Source of the DNA: JBECKR01 sp040235415
GTDB taxonomy: Bacteria; Acidobacteriota; Polarisedimenticolia; Polarisedimenticolales; Polarisedimenticolaceae
Reading direction: 5' to 3'
NCBI GenBank assembly: GCA_040235415.1
Contig: JBECKR010000147.1
Coordinates: forward strand, 1 to 20,253
Length of the DNA stretch: 20,253 nucleotides
The position numbers and the translations under genes were made by a program. Below are positions 1 through 6,615 of the stretch, in pieces (the first letter of the stretch is position 1; the number at the start of each line of letters is the position of its first letter). The notes below the pieces were generated by a model, which was not told the origin of the DNA, made no database searches, and saw only the letters and a program-made list of their open reading frames with translations.

Positions 1-94
1 ATCTCACGCCGCTACCGGTCCGTCCGAACCGTGATCCGACGACTTCCCGCCGCTACCTGCCGGTCGATGCCGACGGGAAAACGACCTCTCGGTC

Positions 95-130
95 GCATCC
101 GACCGACCCCTGCGAAATCCGGGTTGAAGC
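95..130 (+). repeat. possible decayed CRISPR repeat
   Basis: This stretch lies exactly one 38-nt spacer length before the first clear repeat at 169. It keeps the repeat ends: TTGAAGC at 124-130 is identical to the repeat's last seven bases, and TCCG at 98-101 matches repeat positions 4-7. The hairpin core is lost; I count about 16 of 36 matching positions overall. It may be a degenerate repeat, or chance similarity in the leader-side sequence. The rest of 1-168 shows no gene that I can support, only a 10-nt direct repeat (CGCCGCTACC at 7-16 and 48-57). Confidence 0.3.
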
Positions 131-168
131 GACGCCTACCGCGCATCGAGCAGGGCCGCATAGACCAG

Positions 169-350
169 GTTTCCGCGCTCGCGAGAGCGCGGCCCCATTG
201 AAGCGGGAACGGCGCATCGCCGTCGCTGTCGGTCCCGCCGGTTTCCGCGCTCGCGAGAGCGCGGCCCCATTGAAGCGACCACACCACGATGTAGAGTTGA
301 GCGCTCGCGGCTTCGTTTCCGCGCTCGCGAGAGCGCGGCCCCATTGCAGC
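169..350 (+). CRISPR. CRISPR array, type I-G-like, 3 repeats and 2 spacers
   Basis: Three 36-nt repeats lie at 169-204, 241-276 and 315-350, with spacers of 36 nt (205-240) and 38 nt (277-314). The first two repeats are identical. The third has one change (A to C at repeat position 33), as is usual for the distal copy. Each repeat holds a perfect 8-bp hairpin, CCGCGCTC-GCGA-GAGCGCGG, followed by CCCCATTGAAGC. Reading on the + strand puts that 12-nt tail directly 3' of the stem, where Cas6-type cleavage would leave it as the 5' handle of the crRNA, and its ATTGAA end resembles the 3' ends of many type I repeats. Hairpin, handle and distal degeneracy all favour + strand transcription with the leader at or left of the window start. 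The Cas6 domain of the csb2 product at 4915 is the likely processing enzyme. Confidence 0.93.
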
Positions 351-421
351 CGGGACGGCTCCCACGCCCGGGGCGGGGAACGCGGGGGGACGCGTCAACA
401 AGCTCCAATCACGCGAGGGAA

Positions 422-542
422 GCGGGAAAGCTCGTGAGAAACCCGCACCCCCCGAGGAGCGATCGTCGTGAGAAACTGGGTCTTCAGAGGCGGGAAAGCT
501 CGTGCGAAACTCGGCTATCGGCGGTCCCTGAATGGTGAGAAC
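422..542 (+). repeat. 34-nt-periodic direct repeats upstream of the coiled-coil gene
   Basis: The sequence GTGAGAAAC starts at 434 and 468, and GTGCGAAAC starts at 502, exactly 34 nt apart each time. A shortened fourth copy, GTGAGAAC, starts at 535. Around the first and third copies the identity extends to 21 nt with one mismatch (422-442 and 490-510), and the middle copy shares the last 11 nt of that unit. The region lies between the end of the CRISPR array and the gene at 643. It holds no gene I can support. The regular spacing suggests a set of protein-binding sites (for example for the nearby WYL regulator) or remains of an older repeat array. Confidence 0.6.
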
Positions 543-642
543 GGACACGGCGACCGTCGTGCGAGTCGGGCTGTGCCGCCGGCCGTGAGGCGACAGGCGC
601 GCTCGGCGGACCGGACGCCCTCGATCCGTATGGAGCGCCGGG

Positions 643-2172
643 ATGCGCAAGGTCGGTCAGCTCGGGTTCGTAGGCCGCGCGCCCGACGGTGATTCGCCGG
701 CGAAGGTGCTCGAGCGCGTGGAGCGTCTCATCGCGTCGTGGATCTCCGGCAAGGGCGACTACGACGAACCCGGCGGCACCGTTCGGTATCGGGACGGCCG
801 GATCGCGACGGTCCGTCGCGATCGCACGGAATCCAGCCTGGGCGTCGTCGGGACGTGGACGATCGCCGAGCCGACCGCGGGAGGACGGTTCGAGACCGCA
901 CTCGCGGTCGGCTGTTCCGACACCGAGGTCGCCGTCGGCTGCGCGCTTCGGGCGGGGAGCCCGGAAGACGTGCTCGCGCCGATCGAAGTCGACCCCCGAA
1001 CCCCCGGAATCGTTCGGGACGTCCTCGACCTCCCGTACGGTTGGTCGCTGCGATCGACGCCGGTCGGGTTCCGACCGCTCCCGTTCCGCGGCACGGAGGG
1101 CGGCGACGCGTTCGCGGAGATCTTGGGGCACGCCGATCGCGCGCTGCCGATCGTCGCCGTATCGCAGTGGAACGGACTGATTCTCCACCCCGGCCTTCCC
1201 GCGGACATGGCCCGCGACCTCACGGCCATCGCGACGGTTTGCGAACTGGACGACGACGCGTCCTGGCGGCTCAGCGCCAGGCTCGGCCGGCCGTGGTCCT
1301 GTTACAACGGAGCCATCCGCCTCTATTGGCCCGTGCTGGACGGGTACGCCGATCCGTTCTTCCATCCCCTATGGACGAGCCAACGACTGCTCACGAACGT
1401 CTCCACAACGAAGGAAGCGGCCGATCGGATCCGCAGCCAGATCCGACGCCGGCTCCTCGCCGTGTCCGCGTTGACCCTCCGACACCCGGATCTGATCGGT
1501 CGAATCCTGGAAGCGCACCGTGAGGAGGAGCGTGCGGCGCGCGAGCGGCGGGCGACGGACGAGCACGACTACGAGGAGCTCGCGGAACTCTACGCCGCCG
1601 AGAACGAAGCGCTGCGCCGCGACAACGAACGGCTCCAGGAGTCGCTGCGGCAGCTTCGCGAGCAGCTCTATCGGACGCAGATCGAGGCGGCCTGGAGTTC
1701 CCCGGGTCGCGACACCGAGGTGGCGCCCGACGCCAGTACCCCGCCCGAGACGGTCGAGGAGGCCGTGGCCCAGGCGAAACGGCTCCTTGCGGACCGCCTC
1801 ACGTTCGGGTTGGACGTCGACCGTGGCGTCGGCGATCTGGCGCCGGACGCGGGCCCCCCCGAGAAGATCCTGTCCTACCTCGAAGTCCTCGCGGACCTGA
1901 CGACCGAGCGGCGTCACGGGGCGCTCGGGGACACGATGGCGAAGTGGCTCAAGGACCGCAACGTCACGGTGTCGGGCGAATCCGCGTCGATCCGTAGGAG
2001 CCGGAGCGAGATGGAGCGTCGGACCTGGGGCGACGGGAGTTCTCGGCGAAGGTTCGAGACCCATCTGAAGCCGTCCGACGGTACGTCTCCGGAGCGATGC
2101 GTCCGTATCTACTTCGACTGGGACGACGTCACGCAGAAGATCGTCATCGGCTGGATAGGGCGCCACCCCTGA
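643..2172 (+). CDS. uncharacterised coiled-coil protein in the CRISPR locus
   Basis: A 509-aa protein of unknown function. Residues about 1-245 form a globular part with a distinctive stretch: LPIVAVSQWNG (169-179), a conserved-looking LDDDASW (202-208) and NGAIRLYWP (222-230). Residues about 290-346 are rich in E, R, L and Q with heptad spacing and are probably a coiled coil. After a proline-rich linker (357-370), the last 45 residues form a compact end, with HLKPSDGTSPERCVRIYF (474-491) and terminal KIVIGWIGRHP. That final strand pattern is reminiscent of RelE/HigB-like folds, but this is only an impression. No signal peptide or membrane segment is seen. The ATG at 643 has GGAG 7 nt upstream. 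The gene sits between the array and the WYL regulator, so a defence role is plausible but unproven. Confidence 0.8.
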   Translation: MRKVGQLGFVGRAPDGDSPAKVLERVERLIASWISGKGDYDEPGGTVRYRDGRIATVRRDRTESSLGVVGTWTIAEPTAGGRFETALAVGCSDTEVAVGCALRAGSPEDVLAPIEVDPRTPGIVRDVLDLPYGWSLRSTPVGFRPLPFRGTEGGDAFAEILGHADRALPIVAVSQWNGLILHPGLPADMARDLTAIATVCELDDDASWRLSARLGRPWSCYNGAIRLYWPVLDGYADPFFHPLWTSQRLLTNVSTTKEAADRIRSQIRRRLLAVSALTLRHPDLIGRILEAHREEERAARERRATDEHDYEELAELYAAENEALRRDNERLQESLRQLREQLYRTQIEAAWSSPGRDTEVAPDASTPPETVEEAVAQAKRLLADRLTFGLDVDRGVGDLAPDAGPPEKILSYLEVLADLTTERRHGALGDTMAKWLKDRNVTVSGESASIRRSRSEMERRTWGDGSSRRRFETHLKPSDGTSPERCVRIYFDWDDVTQKIVIGWIGRHP

Positions 2173-2382
2173 AGGGGGTCTCCCGCGGTGTGAGGCTGCG
2201 GTCGAGGTCGAGGCGCCCGCGGGCTCCTCCTACCGACCAGCAAAGCCGGGGTTCGGACCCACGGACGCCTCACGGACAAGCTACCCCCTCCCTGGACGAC
2301 GCACAACGGCCGTCCGGCGGACGAACGGCCGCGGCGTCGAACCAGGCCGCCTCGCCGTCGGTCCTCGTCTCCGCCGTGTCCG

Positions 2383-2406
2383 ATCAAGATTGAAATTGTC
2401 CTTGAT
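2383..2406. promoter_or_regulatory. inverted-repeat operator candidate
   Basis: ATCAAG (2383-2388) and CTTGAT (2401-2406) form a perfect 6-bp inverted repeat with a 12-nt, A/T-rich centre in otherwise GC-rich DNA. Its right arm overlaps the proposed -35 box of the WYL regulator gene. This position suits an autoregulatory or repressor site. Short dyads of this size also arise by chance. Confidence 0.35.
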
Positions 2407-2431
2407 GCCCACGAATCGACCTTGGTACGAT
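2402..2431 (+). promoter_or_regulatory. sigma-70-like promoter for the WYL regulator gene
   Basis: TTGATG (2402-2407) and TACGAT (2426-2431) are separated by 18 nt and would place transcription start near 2438. The start codon at 2466 has GAGGGA (2455-2460) 5 nt upstream. The intergenic stretch 2173-2465 holds no other feature I can support. Confidence 0.5.
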
Positions 2432-2465
2432 CCGTCGCAACGCGGAGGCGTGTCGAGGGAATCTC

Positions 2466-3476
2466 ATGAGCCGCGCGGGCCGATTGATCGATCTCGTTCA
2501 GTTGCTGTCCGGTCGAAGATCGCGGCGGATGGGCGAAATCGTGGAGCATTGCGGCGTCTCGGAACGCACCATTTACCGTGATCTCGCCGAGCTGAACGCT
2601 CAGAGCATCCCCGTCGTCCATGACGACCACGGGTATCGGCTCCTCGAGACCGCGACGATCCGTCCTCTGAACCTGACGGCCGAAGAGCACGCGGTGCTCC
2701 GGCTCGTCCTCGCCGATCCGGCGATCTTGCGCCAGACGGCGCTGCGACGGCATCTTGCGACGCTCCAGGGGAAGCTCGACGCGGCGACCCGGCAGCTCGA
2801 GGAGTCCCCGATCGCGCTCCGTCTCGCCGGTCCCGAGCGGTCCGGCGAGGTTCCGGCCGGGGTCGCGGAAGGACTTCAGCGGGCGATCGTCGTTCGCAAG
2901 GCCTGCGACATCCTGTACTGCTCCCTCTCGCGGGGGGATCGGCGGTGGCGGGGAGTCGACCCGTATGCGGTGTTCCATCGCGCCGGGGCGTGGTATGTGG
3001 CCGGCCGCTGCCACGTCCACGACGAGCCGCGGACGTTCCGGTTGGACCGTATCGAGGACCTCCGAGCGGGGAGTCGGACGTTCGTCGCTCCGGCCGATTT
3101 CGACCTCGACGCGTATCTCGCGGACACGTGGTCGATCGAGCGCGGACCGAGAGTTCATGACGTCGTCGTGGACTTCGATCGATCGCTCGCGGCGCTCGTC
3201 GAGCACGGCCGGCACCACCCGCGAGAACGGGTGAGACGGCGGAAGGACGGATCCGTCGAGTACCGCGTACGGACGTCGAGCCTCGACGAGATCGCGCGTT
3301 GGGTCCTCGGGTTCGGGGGGCGGGCGGTGGCGGTGGAGCCGATAGAACTCGTCGGACGGATCCGGGAGCTCGCAGAGGCGACGCTGGACGCGCACGCCCG
3401 TCCGGGCGGCACGCGCAACTCGGCGCATTCACGGAGAGGATCCCGCGACCCGCTGACGGGAACTGACAGGTCCTAG
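2466..3476 (+). CDS. HTH/WYL-domain transcriptional regulator (YafY-like)
   Basis: A 336-aa DNA-binding regulator, probably cytoplasmic. Residues 1-60 form a DeoR-type winged helix-turn-helix with the recognition region CGVSERTIYRDLAELN (29-44) and wing HGYRLLE. The central WYL domain spans about 138-200: DPYAVFHRAGAWYVAGRC (165-182) carries the family's signature segment as W176-Y177-V178, followed by TFRLDRI (190-196). A WCX-type C-terminal domain reaches about 330, with a polar tail. WYL domains are known to bind nucleic-acid or nucleotide ligands and often control CRISPR-Cas and other defence loci. It lies directly upstream of the effector operon (179-nt gap), so control of that operon, itself, or the 643 gene is likely. 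Whether it represses or activates cannot be read from the sequence. Confidence 0.93.
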   Translation: MSRAGRLIDLVQLLSGRRSRRMGEIVEHCGVSERTIYRDLAELNAQSIPVVHDDHGYRLLETATIRPLNLTAEEHAVLRLVLADPAILRQTALRRHLATLQGKLDAATRQLEESPIALRLAGPERSGEVPAGVAEGLQRAIVVRKACDILYCSLSRGDRRWRGVDPYAVFHRAGAWYVAGRCHVHDEPRTFRLDRIEDLRAGSRTFVAPADFDLDAYLADTWSIERGPRVHDVVVDFDRSLAALVEHGRHHPRERVRRRKDGSVEYRVRTSSLDEIARWVLGFGGRAVAVEPIELVGRIRELAEATLDAHARPGGTRNSAHSRRGSRDPLTGTDRS

Positions 3477-3655
3477 GGGTAATCTCACCGGCATGAGGAG
3501 AAACATCGCGGGCGGCCCGGTGCCCGACACCCGGCTGAGATCGTGGCTCGCAACGCTTGCGCGCGTCCGAGCCGTTCGAACCGAGGCCCCACTGGCGATT
3601 CGATCGGGACAAGAGCACCGTCGCGAACGTCCCGCGAGCTTCTTCCGGAGGAACC

Positions 3656-4915
3656 ATGACGACGCGTATCGGGTTTGACGAACTCAAGAAACGGGTCGAG
3701 GAGGCGGTCGCGATCCGGGGCCGCGCGATTCTGGAACCAGCGGGAGGGCCGGGCGACAAGGTGTTTCCACCGTCGCACTGGGTCAGCGATCGCGACACGC
3801 GCGAGGGCGCGAAGTACGCGTTCGAGACGCGTCGACGGCACGGGAACGACGTGCGCTGCGTGCTCATCGACTCGGTTCAGAGCCAGGCGAACCGTATGGA
3901 GGAGGCGCTACAGGCCCTCTGGGTGGCCAAGAAACTCGCGCTGCCGGTGATCGAGGTCGATCTGTCCGTTGCGGCGCCCGACGTCGGCACGGTCACTTCG
4001 CTCACCGCCCCGCACCGAGTGGCCGACGCTCTGCTCCGCGACAGCTTCGTCGAGGAAGAGGGCGAAAGGAAGCTTTTCCGCATGTCGGACCTCGGCCGTT
4101 CGTTCACTGACGCGAGTCCGCGCAACGCAGCGCCGCTGTTCAAGGTGTGCCCGACGGGACTGCTCTTCGGTATCTGGGACAGCACCGGGCCGAAAGGCGG
4201 TCTCGGAGCGAAGTTCCAGCGAGCGCTGACGTCGGAGATCGTCGGCATCGGCGCGGGCGCCGGAGTGAAGACGACGAGCCGGATCGATCCCGCGGGAATC
4301 GTGACGCGGGCCGCGGAGATCTACGAATCCGAGAACGCAGACGAGCGCTGGACTCACGAGACGGCTCAGGCAAGGAAGGACGGCAAGGGGAATCCGGTCA
4401 AGCTGGGTGACGGAAAGGTCTCCGCGATCAACCACTGCAACATCCCGCCGACGATCGACTCCCTGGCGGGCGGAGTGACGATTGACCACGCGGAGCAAAC
4501 GGTCGTCCTGTCGCTCGCGGCCCTGCGGCGGCTCGGCTTCGCCGAGGGCGGCCCGGAGGCCCGGGTAGTGCTCGCCGCACTGGGCATGGTCGCCGTGCTG
4601 GCCGCGGAGAGCCGGGGTCACGACCTTCGTTCGCGTTGCCTGCTCGTGCCGCGCTGGAACGACGACGACAAGAAGAGCGGGGCCTTGACCCTCGAAACCG
4701 TCAACCGAGACGGGTCGACGGCGCCGTTCGACGTCGATCTGGAGACGGCACTCGCGTTGTACGGGGAATCCGTCGGAGCGCTGCCCGATGCGTTGCGGTT
4801 CGACAAGCCCGCCGGCACGCCGCTAGTCTCGCTGACGCCGTCTCCGAAGCTGACGTACCTCATCACGAAGAGCCGCGAACTCGTGGCCGCTGGGGCCGAC
4901 ATCGGAGATGCCTGA
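3656..4915 (+). CDS. csb1: type I-G Cas7 backbone protein (Csb1)
   Basis: A 419-aa RAMP-type protein that should polymerise along the crRNA as the Cascade backbone. Matches to the Csb1 (GSU0053-like) family as I know it are RGRAILEPAGGPGDKVFPPS (21-40), LIDSVQSQANRMEEAL (70-85), TSLTAPHRVADALLRDS (114-130), and CPTGLLFGIWDSTGPKGGLG (165-184). I chose the ATG at 3656, preceded by GGAGGAA at 3647-3653. The open frame extends back to 3557, but the extra 33 residues look non-coding and lack a comparable ribosome site. It is the first gene of the effector operon and its stop overlaps the csb2 start (TGATG). The 179-nt gap upstream probably holds the operon promoter; TAATCT at 3480 is a weak -10 candidate. 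Confidence 0.93.
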   Translation: MTTRIGFDELKKRVEEAVAIRGRAILEPAGGPGDKVFPPSHWVSDRDTREGAKYAFETRRRHGNDVRCVLIDSVQSQANRMEEALQALWVAKKLALPVIEVDLSVAAPDVGTVTSLTAPHRVADALLRDSFVEEEGERKLFRMSDLGRSFTDASPRNAAPLFKVCPTGLLFGIWDSTGPKGGLGAKFQRALTSEIVGIGAGAGVKTTSRIDPAGIVTRAAEIYESENADERWTHETAQARKDGKGNPVKLGDGKVSAINHCNIPPTIDSLAGGVTIDHAEQTVVLSLAALRRLGFAEGGPEARVVLAALGMVAVLAAESRGHDLRSRCLLVPRWNDDDKKSGALTLETVNRDGSTAPFDVDLETALALYGESVGALPDALRFDKPAGTPLVSLTPSPKLTYLITKSRELVAAGADIGDA

Positions 4916-6615
4916 TGCTGACGATCGAGGTCGAGCTTCTCACGGGGCGCTATGCCGCGACCCAGCACAACGATCGCTCGCGCGCCGAGTGGCCGCCACA
5001 TCCGGCACGGTTCTTCTCGGCGCTCGTGGCGGCACTCCATGACCGCGAGCCCCTCGATGGCCGAGAACGAGACGCGCTGCTTTGGCTCGAGAAACAGCCC
5101 CCGCCGCAGCTCGACGTCGACCTCGAGGTGAGCGAGACGGTCGGGCGGCGAACGGTTCATCCGGTCTTCGTCCCGGTGAACGACGTGACCCTGGTCGGCG
5201 ATCCCGAGGCCGAGCTTCGCGACGCGCGCGCGACGCGCGCTCGACTGGCGGAATCGGAGCGGACCGACGAAGGCAAGGCGAAGCTCAGGAAGGCTCGAAA
5301 GGCCGTCGAAAAGAGTCAGAGGAAGCTCAGTGAGTTCCTCGAGTCACAGCAGGCCGCTCCTACGAGCCCGAGCAAGGAGGACCTCAAGCGAGGCACCGGT
5401 CTCCTCCCCGATCGCCGCAACCGTCAGGAGCGCACCTTTCCGGTCGTCGTTCCCGGGCGAGCTTCGTTCGCGTTCGTCTGGGCCTATTCGGATCCCGCCG
5501 AGCACACCGAGGCGCTCCGTCGACTCAGCGATCGGGTGACCCGGCTCGGGCATTCGTCGTCTCTGGTCCGCTGTGTCCTCGTCGAACGGGCGGTCGCCCC
5601 CACACTGGTACCTGACTCGACGGGCGAGCACGTGCTTCGCGTCGTGGGCCCAGGCCAGGTGGCTCGGTTGCAAGGAGCCTACGCGCGCCATCGGGCGGTC
5701 GAACCGCGTGTGCTTCCGGCTACCCCTCAACGATACGGCGAGCCTCGACGGGACGATCCTCGACGACCGCGCAGCGTCTTCACGGACGACTGGATCGTGT
5801 TCGAGAGAATCGGTGGGATGAGGCCGCTCGCTTCGCGCGGCGCAGACCTTGCCATCGCGCTCCGACGCGCGGTGATCGAGGCCCACGGTCGGGGAGACCT
5901 ACCAGCGATCCTCTCGGGTCACGCGGCGAACGGCGGGAAGGCACAGGAGTCGCATTTGGGCTTCGTCCCGCTGCCGTGGGTGGGTCACGGACAGGCCGAC
6001 GGCTCCGTGCAGGGGATCGCGCTGATCGCACCGCGCCGGATCGGCCCGGACGAACGAACGGCGCTGATGCGCGTGCTCGCGGAATGGGAGCGTGTACGCG
6101 GCGACAGGAGCGCCGACTACGCGATGGAGTTGGGGACGACTCCGGATCTCGGGAAACCTCTGCGGATCCTGTTGCGTCGGGTGGAGGTGCCCACCAAGGC
6201 GTCGCTGAACGCGACCCGGTGGTGCAGGGCGTCAAGACGGTTCATCACCGCGACACCGATCGCGCTCGACCGCCACCCCGGCAACCTGCGCAGCAACGTC
6301 GATCGCACGGCCCACCGGGCGGCCGTCGAGGCCGCGTCGTCGATCAAGGACGCCTGCGAGCGGATCGGGCTACCCCGCCCTGAAAACGTCTCGATCTCGC
6401 TTGGGCCTCTGTTGCCCGGCGCGCAGCACATCCGACAGTTCGCGCCATGGCCGCCGCAGCCGGGTCGGGCGCGGCGCGCGCGCGTCCACGCCGAAATCGT
6501 GTTCCACGAAGCGGTGTGCGGGCCGGTCCTGCTCGGCGCGGGGCGCTATTTCGGGCTGGGACTCTGCCTGCCGGTCGGGGAGCCTCGTGGGGCGGCCGAG
6601 CGGAGGACCTCGTGA
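4915..6615 (+). CDS. csb2: type I-G Cas5-Cas6 fusion (Csb2)
   Basis: A 566-aa protein. In type I-G the Csb2 family combines a Cas5-like part, which caps the crRNA 5' handle, with a Cas6-like endoribonuclease that cuts the repeat. The N-terminus matches the family (EVELLTGRYAATQ 5-17, AEWPPHPARFFSALVAALH 24-42), followed by LGHSSSLV (211-218) and a HLGFVPLPWVGHGQADG segment (347-363). The C-terminus has HAEIVFHEAVCGP (525-537) leading into the glycine-rich loop GPVLLGAGRYFGLGLCLP (536-553) typical of Cas6; H525 is a candidate catalytic residue. A charged helical insertion (about 100-146, rich in A, R, K, E) stands out inside the Cas5-like half. The ATG overlaps the cas7 stop, so translation is probably coupled. 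Confidence 0.92.
   Translation: MLTIEVELLTGRYAATQHNDRSRAEWPPHPARFFSALVAALHDREPLDGRERDALLWLEKQPPPQLDVDLEVSETVGRRTVHPVFVPVNDVTLVGDPEAELRDARATRARLAESERTDEGKAKLRKARKAVEKSQRKLSEFLESQQAAPTSPSKEDLKRGTGLLPDRRNRQERTFPVVVPGRASFAFVWAYSDPAEHTEALRRLSDRVTRLGHSSSLVRCVLVERAVAPTLVPDSTGEHVLRVVGPGQVARLQGAYARHRAVEPRVLPATPQRYGEPRRDDPRRPRSVFTDDWIVFERIGGMRPLASRGADLAIALRRAVIEAHGRGDLPAILSGHAANGGKAQESHLGFVPLPWVGHGQADGSVQGIALIAPRRIGPDERTALMRVLAEWERVRGDRSADYAMELGTTPDLGKPLRILLRRVEVPTKASLNATRWCRASRRFITATPIALDRHPGNLRSNVDRTAHRAAVEAASSIKDACERIGLPRPENVSISLGPLLPGAQHIRQFAPWPPQPGRARRARVHAEIVFHEAVCGPVLLGAGRYFGLGLCLPVGEPRGAAERRTS

Noticed and set aside
169..350. Minus-strand transcription of the array, because the reverse-complement repeat ends in GGAAAC
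   Set aside because: In that direction only 4 nt follow the hairpin, and the degenerate repeat would be nearest the leader. The + direction gives a 12-nt handle with an ATTGAA-type end and a degenerate distal repeat.
12..650. Minus-strand frame covering the CRISPR array
   Set aside because: Its translation contains the repeated peptide expected from translated CRISPR repeats, so it is not a protein gene.
3493..3678. 61-codon frame just before and overlapping cas7
   Set aside because: It overlaps the cas7 start out of frame, has no recognisable features, and the cas7 ribosome site at 3647 explains the purine-rich sequence there.
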